DNA of 64,000 nucleotides, taken from Nageia nagi (Eukaryota > Pinophyta). Made by a program: the position numbers and the translations under genes. Below are positions 21,850-32,363 of this stretch, piece by piece. The DNA lies in NCBI GenBank assembly GCA_050084985.1, contig JBITNC010000001.1, positions 28,210,001-28,274,000 on the forward strand. The letters are read 5' to 3'. Numbering within the stretch: the first letter of the stretch is position 1; each line of letters opens with the position of its first letter. The notes under the pieces are model-generated. The model did no database searches, was not told where the DNA came from, and saw only the letters and a program-made list of their open reading frames with translations.

Positions 21850-23699
21850 TTCAGTCATACATAATATGCAATGAGTTGTAATTTTTTTACATTCTAAAAT
21901 ATACAAATTATGGGTGTTTTTCCATATCAAATTATCAAATTGTGGGCATTTATCCATGAGTGGAGCATTTGGGTGATGGGAAATGGTGGTGAGAAAGACA
22001 TGGTGGTGGTAAGAAAGATATACGCCCATAATTTTTATACAATTTTGGATGAAGGATAGAGTTTTCCTTATACAAGGGATCTCTTCATGAATGATCCAAA
22101 ATAATAGTAACATTAAAATGTAATTTTTCACTAAAGTTCTCAAAGTTAGTAAGAGTAAAGGTTATGACATAGAGGCAGAGGCTTAAAAAATCCTGCAATC
22201 CATGGGAAAGAGGAAGGAGAAAGAAGATGAGCAAGTAAAAAGAAATGGATGCCAACCTCAAACAAAAATAATATTAATGCTTGGCATTCTAAATGAACTC
22301 ATAATAGATGAGATTGTGTATAAATCTTCACATGCACTAATATGAAAATTTATGGGGCTTTGACCTTCAGTAAGGTTCTTGTACTCATGGCTATGAAGCA
22401 TTAGACACCTTTAGGATAATTATATATAATGGCCTTATCAAATAGATACTTCATAGAAAAATTCATATTTATTTTTTTATAAGGATAGGATCTTTGAGGG
22501 AGGTTCATATAACATAGGTCATGATTATTTATGAAACATTAGAAATCATTTTTCAATCCTTTCATTGAGCCTTATAGAATGTTAATCTAGCTAAAAGTTT
22601 TTGTTCTACCATCAAAACTATGGAGGTATGAGATTCTCGAAATGATAGGGAACCTGATGGGAAAGTACATAGGTCAATTAAGAGGATTAAGATAAGGAGG
22701 ATAAAGAGCACATGCTAGAATGTGTGGAAGTGGACTTGGGAAAATCTCTACGAGCCAATATAGATCTCATAACTAGAGGGAATATCTGGAGGTAATAGAT
22801 TGACTATGTATAAGTTCCTTTTAGATGTAGATCCTATCAAAATTATGGATTTTGGTTAGAAATTGTCTGACATTAACCAAAGGAGGGACATAATAAAAAA
22901 TCTTAAATCAATAAACCCAACCAACATAGAAATAAAATGAATAGGGATTTCAAATTGTTAGGAGAAAAGGAACAAAAAATAATAACCAAGCAAGGGGGGG
23001 AAATAAAATGGAGGAAACACCAATCAATGCTAGGAATGGAGGATCTCATTCCTCAGGGTAAATGATCCAATGGAAGGAGAATAAATTATAAGTTCAATTC
23101 AAGTAGGAAATGCAAAAACATAAGGAGAAGATGAAACCCAATGCTCACAACTACTAGTCATAAAAATATAGGAATAAAGGTAAGAAATTATTATGCTACC
23201 ATAATCAAGGATGGAGGGATCTCTAATAGTATATAACTAAGATGAACAAAACATAAAGGATGTAATAATAGGATTGGTAGAGAAAAATGAGATAAGCCAA
23301 CCTTAGGAATCAATCAAGTGGAGAAAAGAAAAGAAAAACAAGAATGCCCATAAAGAGTAGGTAGGAAGAGAACTGAAGAGAAGTTGCAAAAATAAGAAGA
23401 AATGAGAGAAATAGGGATGGTTAAGTTCATAGAACACTTCTACAACATTGATTCTCAATGTTAATACACACATGTTATGTAAAGGAATTAAACAACCATC
23501 CTAGATAATTGGTTATTAAAATAATGATAATGGAGAATAATTAATATATAGTTTTACCATAGGAAACCAATGCTTCATTGCAAGAAGTGCAAAACATGCT
23601 AAGAGATGTTGGTGGTAGGGAGACTTTATGGTTCAAGCTTATCAAGGTCTCTTAAGAGTTATAATGCAATTATAAAACAAGAATAAGTTCAAGCTATTA

Positions 23700-24420
23700 T
23701 AGTCATCTTTAACAAGAGGTATTCTTGTGGAGGAAGAAAGAGAATTAAATTATTTTGGATGATAATAAATTTATATGGTATGATGGATGTGAGGGCTCAA
23801 AAAATATAATGAAAATCAATCCAACAACTTAAAGAGTCATATCTTGAAGAGTTGTGGATAATGGGAGGGGATTTAAATACTAAAATATCAATACAAGATC
23901 AAGAAGGAGGATTAGTTTAATTAAGTTGGATAAGTTATTACTATCTCATGTAGAAAAATAACTAAACTTGTTTGATGTACCCCCACTAGGATGCAATAAT
24001 AATTGGACAAATAATAGGTAAGTTGATGACACTATCAAATCTAAGATGGAATTTTTTTTTTGGAGAAAAATTGACTATTATATAGTGACATTGCCAATCC
24101 AAAATTCTAAAGTAGTTGGCTTTTAACCATTTTCTAGTACAACGTCACATTAGAGAAAGACCTCAAACAAAAAATTGACTCTTTAGATTTTAGAATTTTT
24201 GGTTTTTAAATCAAGACTTTCTAGGACTTATAAAGCATTAGTGGCATCAGGCTAAATCCTCATATGGAATAATGCAATTATAGTATAATTATAGATTGAA
24301 ATTCATCAAGAGTAAATTGAAAATTTGGAGCAAATATCACAATTTATGTTTTCAATAAAAAGAATAACTCTCCATAAAAATGCAAGAAATAGCAGAAAGC
24401 ATCCGATTGAAGCCTCTTTT
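23700..24420 (+). pseudogene. LINE endonuclease and linker remnant
   Basis: LEELWIMGGDLNTKISIQDQ (about 23843-23900) is the exonuclease-endonuclease-phosphatase block with the GGDxN motif that plant L1 endonucleases share; the Asp is the catalytic type. NNWTNNR (about 23995-24019) corresponds to the F/YTWTNxR block. LKFIKSKLKIWSKYHN (about 24296-24345) is the linker helix preceding RT. The endonuclease nicks target DNA to prime reverse transcription. The copy is broken by several stops. Confidence 0.75.
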
Positions 24421-24423
24421 TTA

Positions 24424-25283
24424 TGCTATCAGTTAGGTGGACAACATTATAGCCTGTTGATCAGTATGCAATATAATAACCTTAGTGTAGGGTGAACAAT
24501 ATCATAGTCATTTTATGTTATGTATTTGTTATTGTATTCATCATGTATTAATTAGGCCACATAGTGTTGCAATGGTAATAACATTTTGTAGGAGCATATT
24601 GTATTTGTGAGGGATATGATATATGAGTCTAATACATGTATATAATATCATTTTTTCATCATTATAATCTTAGAGTGAGATAGTGAGTAGTCTCGAGATT
24701 CCTTCATGTTGTCCAAAAGAATGATCTAATAAGCTTGTATAAGTCTTTCGATCAAGAGATGTTGGGAGAATAGAGTTGAGTGTTGGATGACATTGAAGAT
24801 AAAAATTAGAAATGAAAACACTATCAAAGGAACAACATCGATGCTATAGTTGCAGAGTAGGAAGGGTGCGAATGCCATTGCAATAGTGGAAAATACAGTT
24901 CTGATTTATATGAAATATTGGTATCTTAGAGAACATTATGTACAACCAATTTAGTTGATCTAGAGAGGATCTAAGAATACCATAATAAAGCTAAAGAAGG
25001 TGTATTAATGTATAAAGAAAGCCATAATATCTAGCTTTGTGGTGTTAGCTTCCAAAATGGTTAATCAATAATAAAATCAACGATTAAAAGGGGATGTACT
25101 ATCATATCGAGAGGAACCTCTATAAATATTTATGTTTTTTGTATGGATGTGCATTATTTATTAGTCATATGTTGATATTGATGCATATTAAGAACATGGA
25201 GATCATAGAGATAAATGAAATTATTTTTAAAATCTATATTTGGGGATCCAAGTATGTTATAAGCATCCAGTGATTACAAATCA
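24424..25283 (+). repeat. 5' LTR of element F
   Basis: Starts tgctatcagttaggtgg and ends tgattacaaatca. It matches 26214-27072 over its length, for example 'ggtggacaaca' and 'ccttagtgtagggtgaa' near the start and 'gtataagtctttcga' in the middle. Confidence 0.85.
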
Positions 25284-25285
25284 TG

Positions 25286-25297
25286 TGGTATCAAAGC
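25286..25297 (+). other. Primer-binding site of element F
   Basis: tggtatcaaagc, one base from the initiator tRNA-Met complement, two bases after the LTR. It is identical to the site of the chromovirus at 58625-58636. Confidence 0.85.
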
Positions 25298-25520
25298 TGG
25301 TTGAGATTACTTTGGGAATATGGTAATTCATTACAAAAAGATGTGGGGTTCTTAAATTCATGAATAAGATGCAAGAATGTTAAAAAAGGGACATAACATC
25401 ATGTGGAGAGGACATAAGTTCAGATTTATTCAGATTTGGAGATATATATTCTTTAAAAAAAATTCATAAGCATTTAGAGACCAAATACCTCATCATTCGG
25501 GATGTGTGATCTAAATTGGA

Positions 25521-26126
25521 TCATGCATAAAGAAAGATAAATATCATTAGAGTTAGGATTTGATGTATTCTAATGCTTGGGTGGTGTTTGGAGCATTTTC
25601 CACATGGTCTTATAGAGTTTTTATATCCAAAACTTATCATAAAATATATCATTTTTATTTGGGAAGGCTTAACTTTTGATATATACATCCAATTGAGTTG
25701 GTTCTTTTTGCATTGGATGGTCATCAAAGTTACCTTTACGAGTATACACATACCTACCTTCATGGAAGATGTGATCTTCATAAGATATATTTTTGTGAGA
25801 ACTATCCTTATCAAAAATATTGCATTTAGAGCATCCACATTGTGCTAACATTCATTTAGAGCATCCACACTGTGCAAATAATGGAACCTTAGGGCAAGTG
25901 AAGAGTCATGAACACCTTGTGGAGGTACATGAAAGGAAAAGTCATCAAAAGGCAAATAGACAAGTTTAGTAATAAAAAATGTATCCTTAAGAATCATTTG
26001 GAGAAAAGAGAAAGGGAATTTGAAAAAGAAAAGAGATTGGTGAACATTGTGATAAAGAGAAGGTATCCACTTGTATGGTAGGTTTCTACCATTGTTGGAG
26101 CATACCCTACTATTGTTAGTAAACAA
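25521..26126 (-). other. Unrecognised internal region of element F
   Basis: Several overlapping short frames exist, mainly on - (25851-25669 with CGCSKCNIFDKDSSHKNISY; 26126-25845). None resembles a retrotransposon protein. The Cys- and charge-rich - frame could be a captured fragment of a host gene, but I cannot name it. A 29-bp direct repeat containing 'catttagagcatccaca' is at about 25823-25880. Confidence 0.35.
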
Positions 26127-26213
26127 TTACTACCATTAAAGAGATTGTTGCGATCGAATGAAAATCCAACAAGGTGGAGCAAGTCTTTAATGAGCTTCTT
26201 CTTCTCATTACCA

Positions 26214-27072
26214 TGGATACTAGTAGTTGGGTGGACAACATCATAGCCTGTTAATCAGCATGCAATATAATTACCTTAGTGTAGGGTGAAAAATATCATA
26301 GTCATTCTATACTATATATTTATTGTTGTATTATTAATGTATTGAGTAGACCACATAGTGTTGTAGTGGCAATAATATTGTGTGGGAGCATATTGTATTT
26401 ATGAGAGGTATGATATGTGATTCCAATACATGTATGTAATATCATTTGCTCATTATAATCTTAGAGGGAGATAGTGAATAGTCTTTAGAGTCCTTCATGT
26501 TGTCCAAGAAGAATGATCTAATAAGTTTGTATAAGTCTTTCGACCAAGAGATATTGGGAGGACAAAGTTGGGGTCTTGGATGCAATTGAAGACATAAAAT
26601 AAAAATATAAACATTATCAAAGGAACAACACCAATTCCATAGTTACTAATCAGAAAGGGTGTGGATACCATTACAGTAGTGAAAATGCAATTATGCATTG
26701 TACAGAACATTGGCATCTTGGAGAACACTATGTACAACCAATTTTGTTGATTTAGAGAGGAGCTAAGAAGACCATAAGAAAGTTGAATAAGGTATATGAA
26801 TGTCCAAAGAAATACATAACATCTAGCTTTGTGGTTTTGGCTTCCAAAATTGTTGATTAATAATAAAATTAAAGATTAAAACATGATGTACTCTCACATT
26901 GAGAGGAAGCTCTATAAATATTTATGTTATGTGTGTGGATGTGCATTCTTTATTATTCATATGTTGATATTGGTGCGTATTAACACAAAGAGCATAAAGA
27001 TAAATGGAAATATTTTTAAAATCTATATTTGAGGATCCAAATATGCTATAAGCATCCGATGATTATAGATCA
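26214..27072 (+). repeat. 3' LTR of element F
   Basis: Starts tggatactagtagttgggtg and ends tgattatagatca. It is immediately followed by the LINE reverse transcriptase. The sequence just before it is not clearly purine-rich, so the polypurine tract is uncertain. Confidence 0.82.
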
Positions 27073-27735
27073 ACCTTCAACTGTACTTTTGTTGCTTTAA
27101 TTACAAAGAAAGGGGACATGGAGCATCTCTCCAATTATAGACCAATTGCATTATCTACTGCATTCTATAAGATATTCACTAACTTGCTAGTAAACATACT
27201 TTAAAAAATCTTGTTCAAGTTAATTTCACATTAATAAAGGGGTTTTGTGCAGGGAAGTCATATTCTAAATGGGATTATAGTGTCACATGAGGCCATACAT
27301 AATCTTGGCTAGAAAGGAAATAGTAGAATGTTCCTAAAACTTTATTTATCCAAAGATTTTGATAAAGTAAGTTAGGTGTTTCTAGCCCAAATACTAAAGA
27401 GATTAGGATTCATGGAGGAATGTGTAAATTTGATTATGAAATGCATTTCTATACTTTATTTTTTTATGTTTGTTAATGGCCTACCCTCTCAATTATTTAA
27501 AGCCTCTAGAGGTATTAAATAAGGAGATCCTTTATATCTGTATTTGTTCATCATTTTTGCAGAAGATTTAGGTAGACTTATTCAAAAAAGAAGGATAGAG
27601 AACATTTCTTAGGTGCATATAAATTGGAACATAAAGTTAATAGATCTTTAGTTTGTAGGTGACACAAGAATGTGGGAGGAAGCCACAAAAAAGAAATAAT
27701 CAATATTAGAGAAGTGTTGGATGGATATAGTTAAT
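27069..27735 (+). pseudogene. LINE reverse transcriptase remnant
   Basis: The frame starting STFNCTFVALITKKGDMEHL with NYRPIALST (27069-27165) is the L1 RT entry block. Next come RGFVQGSHILNGIIVSHEAI (about 27238-27300) and KLYLSKDFDKV (about 27335-27370), the catalytic A block. The GxGDP block is near 27505-27530 and a degenerate YADD site (FVGDT, 27652-27666) follows. In-frame stops occur near 27205, 27230 and 27312. Homology fades after 27735 and the rest of ORF2 is missing. Confidence 0.88.
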
Positions 27736-27769
27736 ATGTAAAAAGGTATTTTAATTCAATTAAAATACC

Positions 27770-30480
27770 CCTTTAGGTGTTCAAAATGATTTATTTATCT
27801 ATTTAAATAAATGCTCTTATCATCGTGCACTCTCATTTACCTTTATGTTTTATGATAACAAGTTGATTTGACATCATAATAAGCCTAAGGAGAAGTCTTA
27901 ACACTAGATCTATTACCTATAAAGGTGGAGGGGTTGTGCATAAGCAGTTATGACATGATCCTAAATCCTTGGTAGGTAGAAATTACTTGTGTCATTCTTG
28001 ATCGGTATTTCTTAATGTCACCTATCATATTTGGATTTTTTATACACTAAGCTCTACACTCTTGCAAGCTTTTCTACTCATATGTGTATGATATTTCGAG
28101 CTTTGAAGGAATGACGATGACATTGAATGAAAGAATAAGGTAATATGGAATGATAACCAGGCTACACCATTGGGATCCTAGCACTGCCACTAGGTTGAGG
28201 ACAGATTGGTGGCTCTGTTGAATGAAAAGCTCATCATTCATCACCTTTCAATCGAATATTCAAGATTATTCTTTTTTTGTAGTAAGTATAAAAACCAATA
28301 TACTTTACCATATCTCTGTTCATGTAATATGGCTCTACACTCTTGAGAATTGTGTAAATTAACCAATCCAACCTCCTTCCATTATTTTTAATTTTATCCC
28401 CAAGAAATATAAGCTTTAAGAATCCATGGTAAGACTCGATGGAAGTTTTAGTTTCTTAGTTTACATGTGGAAAATCTCAATTTTTTTTTACCTACATGGT
28501 TGTAAAAAATATAATTATAATTAGGATTCAAACAGTGAACATAAAGTGATATTGTTGTAACATAGAACATGATGAACATAGAGTGCAGTGGTCTATGAAG
28601 TGATTATAACATAGAATAGCTATTCCTTATAAATACTTATTGAATATATCCTTTTCCACATAACAATGATCGAAGTGGTCTATGAGATTCCTCTCCTCAA
28701 ATTCTTTATCGAAATCCTCAATAAGTGTCATTGCTAAGTTTGTTTTACATGTTGCATACATAATTTCTTCCAACTTGGAGAAAATCTTGCTACCCACATC
28801 TTTGAAAGAAGCATACTTCAAGTATTTTTCAATCATTCTCTATGTATATACCATAAATATAGAAGATGCTTGCATTTGAACATCCTCCTATTGCATTTAT
28901 TCAAAAATTAAGATTAAAAATTATAAACTTAAATTTGCTTAAAATAAAATTATAAATAGAGTGGTAATTGAAATTCACAACTCATACCTTGTGGCTTCTA
29001 TTTCATCTATCATATCATCTATCATGAAGGTATTTACCTTCCAATTAGGTCAAAATTGTATCCATTCTTGCACATTCTCTATCCAATTCTATTGAGAAAT
29101 CACCCATGTAATTGGCACACCATTCTATTAACCATAAAGAATAGGCAATGTGTGGAATTGGTACTACAATTGATAATAAAAATGAAATAAATGCATAAAT
29201 ATGTTGATTTGCACATACAAAAGAAAATAAGATAAAAAAAATTAATCAAATATTTATTAGTATTAAATATTAAGTTCATTGCAATCACACTATTGTGTAA
29301 ACATGTTACCATCTTCTTCAACATTTAGGGAGTTTGAATGTCCAAAACAAAACCCTCAAACATCTTTGTTGATTGATAATAAATAAAATAATTCTCTCCT
29401 TTTGAAACTAAAAATTAACACTATGAATCATTAAGATATTTTAGCACTTTCATGTTTTTAAGCTTACATTTGATATTGAGCACATCTTTCCTCATTGAAT
29501 AATCATCTTAAAGCATTGGCATGTCACCCAACATCTCTTTTAAGAAGTTTCCATCGAAAATTTGATCGATAAACACACCTATACTTAATAATGGCTCAAT
29601 TATTGATATTATCTCAACTAATAAGTGTGTTGCAAAATATTTACTTCCCATCATTTGATGGGTCATTTAGATCATGGAAACAAACGTTCATATGAATCCA
29701 CATGATTGAAATTATTATATGTATTAAGGCAACGTTAGGTTTTTATTCATATACATGAACAAAAAAATGATATTGACATCCTCTTGAATAAATAAAATAC
29801 TTATTTCTTTTTGGTGGAGGAGGGGCATTCCTCTTATCTTTAGGATCATATGAGAACCAATAACTGAAATTCTACAATAATAAAATAGTTAATATATGTA
29901 TAAATTTTACAATAAAAAAGTAAATGTTAAGTTTGAAAACTACACTTACATTTCTCTTATTCATAATACAAATCCCTTTGGTGAATTCTCAACATTAATT
30001 TCATCATGGATATTGTTAACAACTTTTTTTTGTACAAAAGTGCATTGTGCATCTACATTATTTTGTTCATCTTTTTTTAAGTTCTCCAATCTACAAAGAG
30101 GTATAAATGTGATCAAATATATCTTACTACTTCCTATACAATGAACTTCAATCCATGATAGGTCATTGTGAGAAAAGCCTCTTTCTCATGTATTTCTTAG
30201 ATTGACAATATGAATTTCTTAACCCACTTCTTACCCTTAACCATTCTAGCATATGTTATATTTCTTGCTAATTCGAAACAATGAACACATTCTTTAGAGA
30301 GATATCAAATCCTTGGAAAAAAGAACATGGGCTCCATTATATTGATCATCATGAATAAAGCACATTGTAATTATCATTAATGAACAAAACACAAATCTAC
30401 CAACAATATGCAAAAGTACAAACACCATACGAGGCCCATTAATTATTTGACAAGATTTAGGATGTATATACAATTTCATG
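27770..30480. other. Gene-poor stretch, no confident feature
   Basis: Short frames only. The - frame 28836-28627 (LEEIMYATCKTNLAMTLIED) and neighbouring - strand pieces up to about 30440 keep a protein-like composition across stops and could be a decayed transposase or other gene, but no diagnostic motif was found. The + frame 29896-30144 is likely chance. Confidence 0.4.
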
Positions 30481-32100
30481 GAATAAAATGATTAGATGAA
30501 TGCCCATAAAATATTTGATATAATGAAGTACTTGGGATCCACATGTAATAACATAACATTTGTATGTGTTCTACTTGCATGTAAAATACATGTATGCAAA
30601 ATGTAGGAGAACACATAAGGCCCAAAAATTGTTTGACAAGATTCATGATGCAAATACAATTTTATGAACTAAAATGATTAAAATATATGCAATTAGAGGC
30701 TATAACAAGAATTCCCCTAAAATTTTTTATCTAATGAAGAACTTGGGATCCAACTGTAACAACATAACCTTATATGTGTTCTACTTGTATGTAAAATGTG
30801 GAAGAACACATGAGGCCCGAGAATTGTTTGATAAGATGTATGATGCAAATACAATTTCTTAGACAAAAATGACTAGAAGAATTCCCTTGAACTCTTTGAT
30901 CTAATGAAACACTTGGGATCCAACTGTAATAGCATAACCTTTATATGTATTCTACTTGCATGCAAGATACATATATGCAAAATATGGAAGAAAAGATGAG
31001 GCCTAAGAATCATTTGACAAGTTGCATGATGTAAATACAATTTTCATGCACTAAAATAATTAGAAGATATGCAATTAGAGGATACAACAAGAATTCCATA
31101 AACTCTTTGATCTAATGAAGCACTTGGGATCCAACTGTAACAACATAACCTTGAATATTGTATATTCAACTACTAAAAATTATTGTCCAGATTTGATCAT
31201 TGGAATACACAAGGTCATTTAAAGATCCATATAATCCATTGAATATTATGGTTGTGAATTCCTTGATAGACATGTTTGCAAAATGTTGAAGAATACAAAA
31301 GGAAGTGAAAGAATTGCAAAAAAACAAGGACAAAAACTTGAGGGAAACAAAAAAAATTAAAGATGGGCTTACATAACAACTCTTAATCATACTTTGTTAT
31401 TTCTATTATCATTTTGTGTAATTCTTTTGTTTAGAATCATCCTATTATCTTGTGCCTATGATTGCATTGGCCATTTGGGCCCAAATTCTATGTTCTTTAT
31501 AGGTTGATGCATATTTTGCACACATCATGGATAAAAATAATAAAAAATGTTTTGGGTGGAATTAGACCATGTTTTTTATATATTTTAAGTACTAAGAATC
31601 ATTATCCATTATTGGAAAATACAAGGCGTTGAAAAGATCCATATAATCCATTGAATATTGTGGTTGTGAATGCCCTGATAGACATGTTTGCAAAATGTGA
31701 AAGAATACACAAGGCTTGGGGTATATTTTACAAGATGCATAATGTAAACACAATTTTGTGGGTGCAATGATCATAGGATATGTACAAAATAAGTTTTTTG
31801 CAAATGCTTACCTTCACCTTTGATGGGTTTTCATCAATTGTTATGGTTTTGAATGCCCTAAAAAACAAGACCCAAGAATCGTTTGAGAATTCATGCAAGA
31901 GGTAAACATAATTTCATGGACTATAATACTTGAAATAACCCCATAAATTTTTATCCATAACTCTCGAATGCAACAATATGATAGGATTGATACAAATTTG
32001 ACGGAATAAACACGACTAGGGTTTGAAAGTTGTTCTTCACGGAATTGTTTGAAATGAACATTAATTTGGGTTGAAGATATCGTCTTTATCATGTAAAATG
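30480..32100 (+). pseudogene. PPR pseudogene tract with tandemly repeated modules
   Basis: Broken PPR motifs fill this interval. The clearest frame (30674-30862) reads YVKCGRTHEARELFDKMYDA, a PLS-class motif. Near 31660-31770 NALIDMFAKCERIHKAW and KMHNVNTILW are visible, and a similar block is near 31245-31290. The marker acttgggatcc recurs at 30530, 30741, 30911 and 31122 (spacing 211, 170, 211 bp), so a unit of about 70 codons, two PPR motifs, was duplicated in tandem. Stops in every unit show it is dead. It lies directly 5' of the intact PPR gene, same strand. Confidence 0.8.
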
Positions 32101-32363
32101 ATACATCGGGATGCATGAATTTTTTTTTTTTTTTCAATTTTTATTTACAAAATTACAAAGCTAATATTACCTAATAGCTTTGTGAATGTTGTGTTATGTT
32201 TTTTTTTTTTGTTAATTTAGGTTTGCAAAATTACGTATGTTCTTGAATAGCTTCATGTGGACATCAGCCAACAAAGAGAAGAAAGGCGGAATACAAGAAA
32301 TGCGCTAGATATCTCTATAGAAACAATGTATTTCAGAAACTTAATCCATTGTAAGATCTTACT

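Larger units (their letters stand above)
21434..22075. mobile_element. Hairpin (foldback) element with tRNA-like promoter in each arm
   Basis: Long imperfect inverted repeat. The left end gggtaaactctatcc (21442 on) pairs with the right end ggatagagttttcc (to 22067), and complementarity continues inward for about 250-300 bp per arm (for example ccactcatgg at 21538-21547 against ccatgagtgg at 21954-21963). Flanks ttatataa (21434-21441) and ttatacaa (22068-22075) look like an 8-bp target duplication with one change, suggesting a Mutator- or hAT-like non-autonomous DNA transposon. Each arm also holds pol III box A and box B with tRNA spacing. Confidence 0.75.
24424..27072 (+). mobile_element. Short non-autonomous LTR retrotransposon F
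   Basis: Two direct repeats of 860 and 859 bp bound only about 930 bp of internal sequence. The right edge of the first repeat (ca at 25282-25283) is followed by a primer site at 25286-25297, so these are LTRs and the element is on +. No gag, protease, integrase or RT is recognisable inside, so it needed proteins from another element. It sits between the two halves of the LINE. The LTR copies differ at roughly one base in six to eight, so the insertion is old. A 5-bp target duplication was not evident. Confidence 0.82.
22250..27760 (+). mobile_element. L1-type LINE relic, interrupted by an LTR element
   Basis: On + a non-LTR retrotransposon can be traced. A probable ORF1 (about 22330-22900) has the plant DUF4283-like pattern (LKVFVLPSKLW, IGNLMGKYI, AHARMC). 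An endonuclease lies at 23700-24050 and, after an 2.65-kb LTR-element insertion, a reverse transcriptase at 27069-27735. Stops and shifts are dense. The region between the end of the endonuclease/linker and the RT start is shorter than expected, so some LINE sequence was lost around the insertion. No poly(A) tail or target duplication was found. Confidence 0.8.

Noticed and set aside
21442-22067. A functional tRNA gene
   Set aside because: Box A and box B are present, but no acceptor stem pairing or anticodon arm could be made out.
28627-30440. Possible transposase gene on -
   Set aside because: Some protein-like stretches, but no DDE, BED or hAT motif could be placed; kept only as a gene-poor region.
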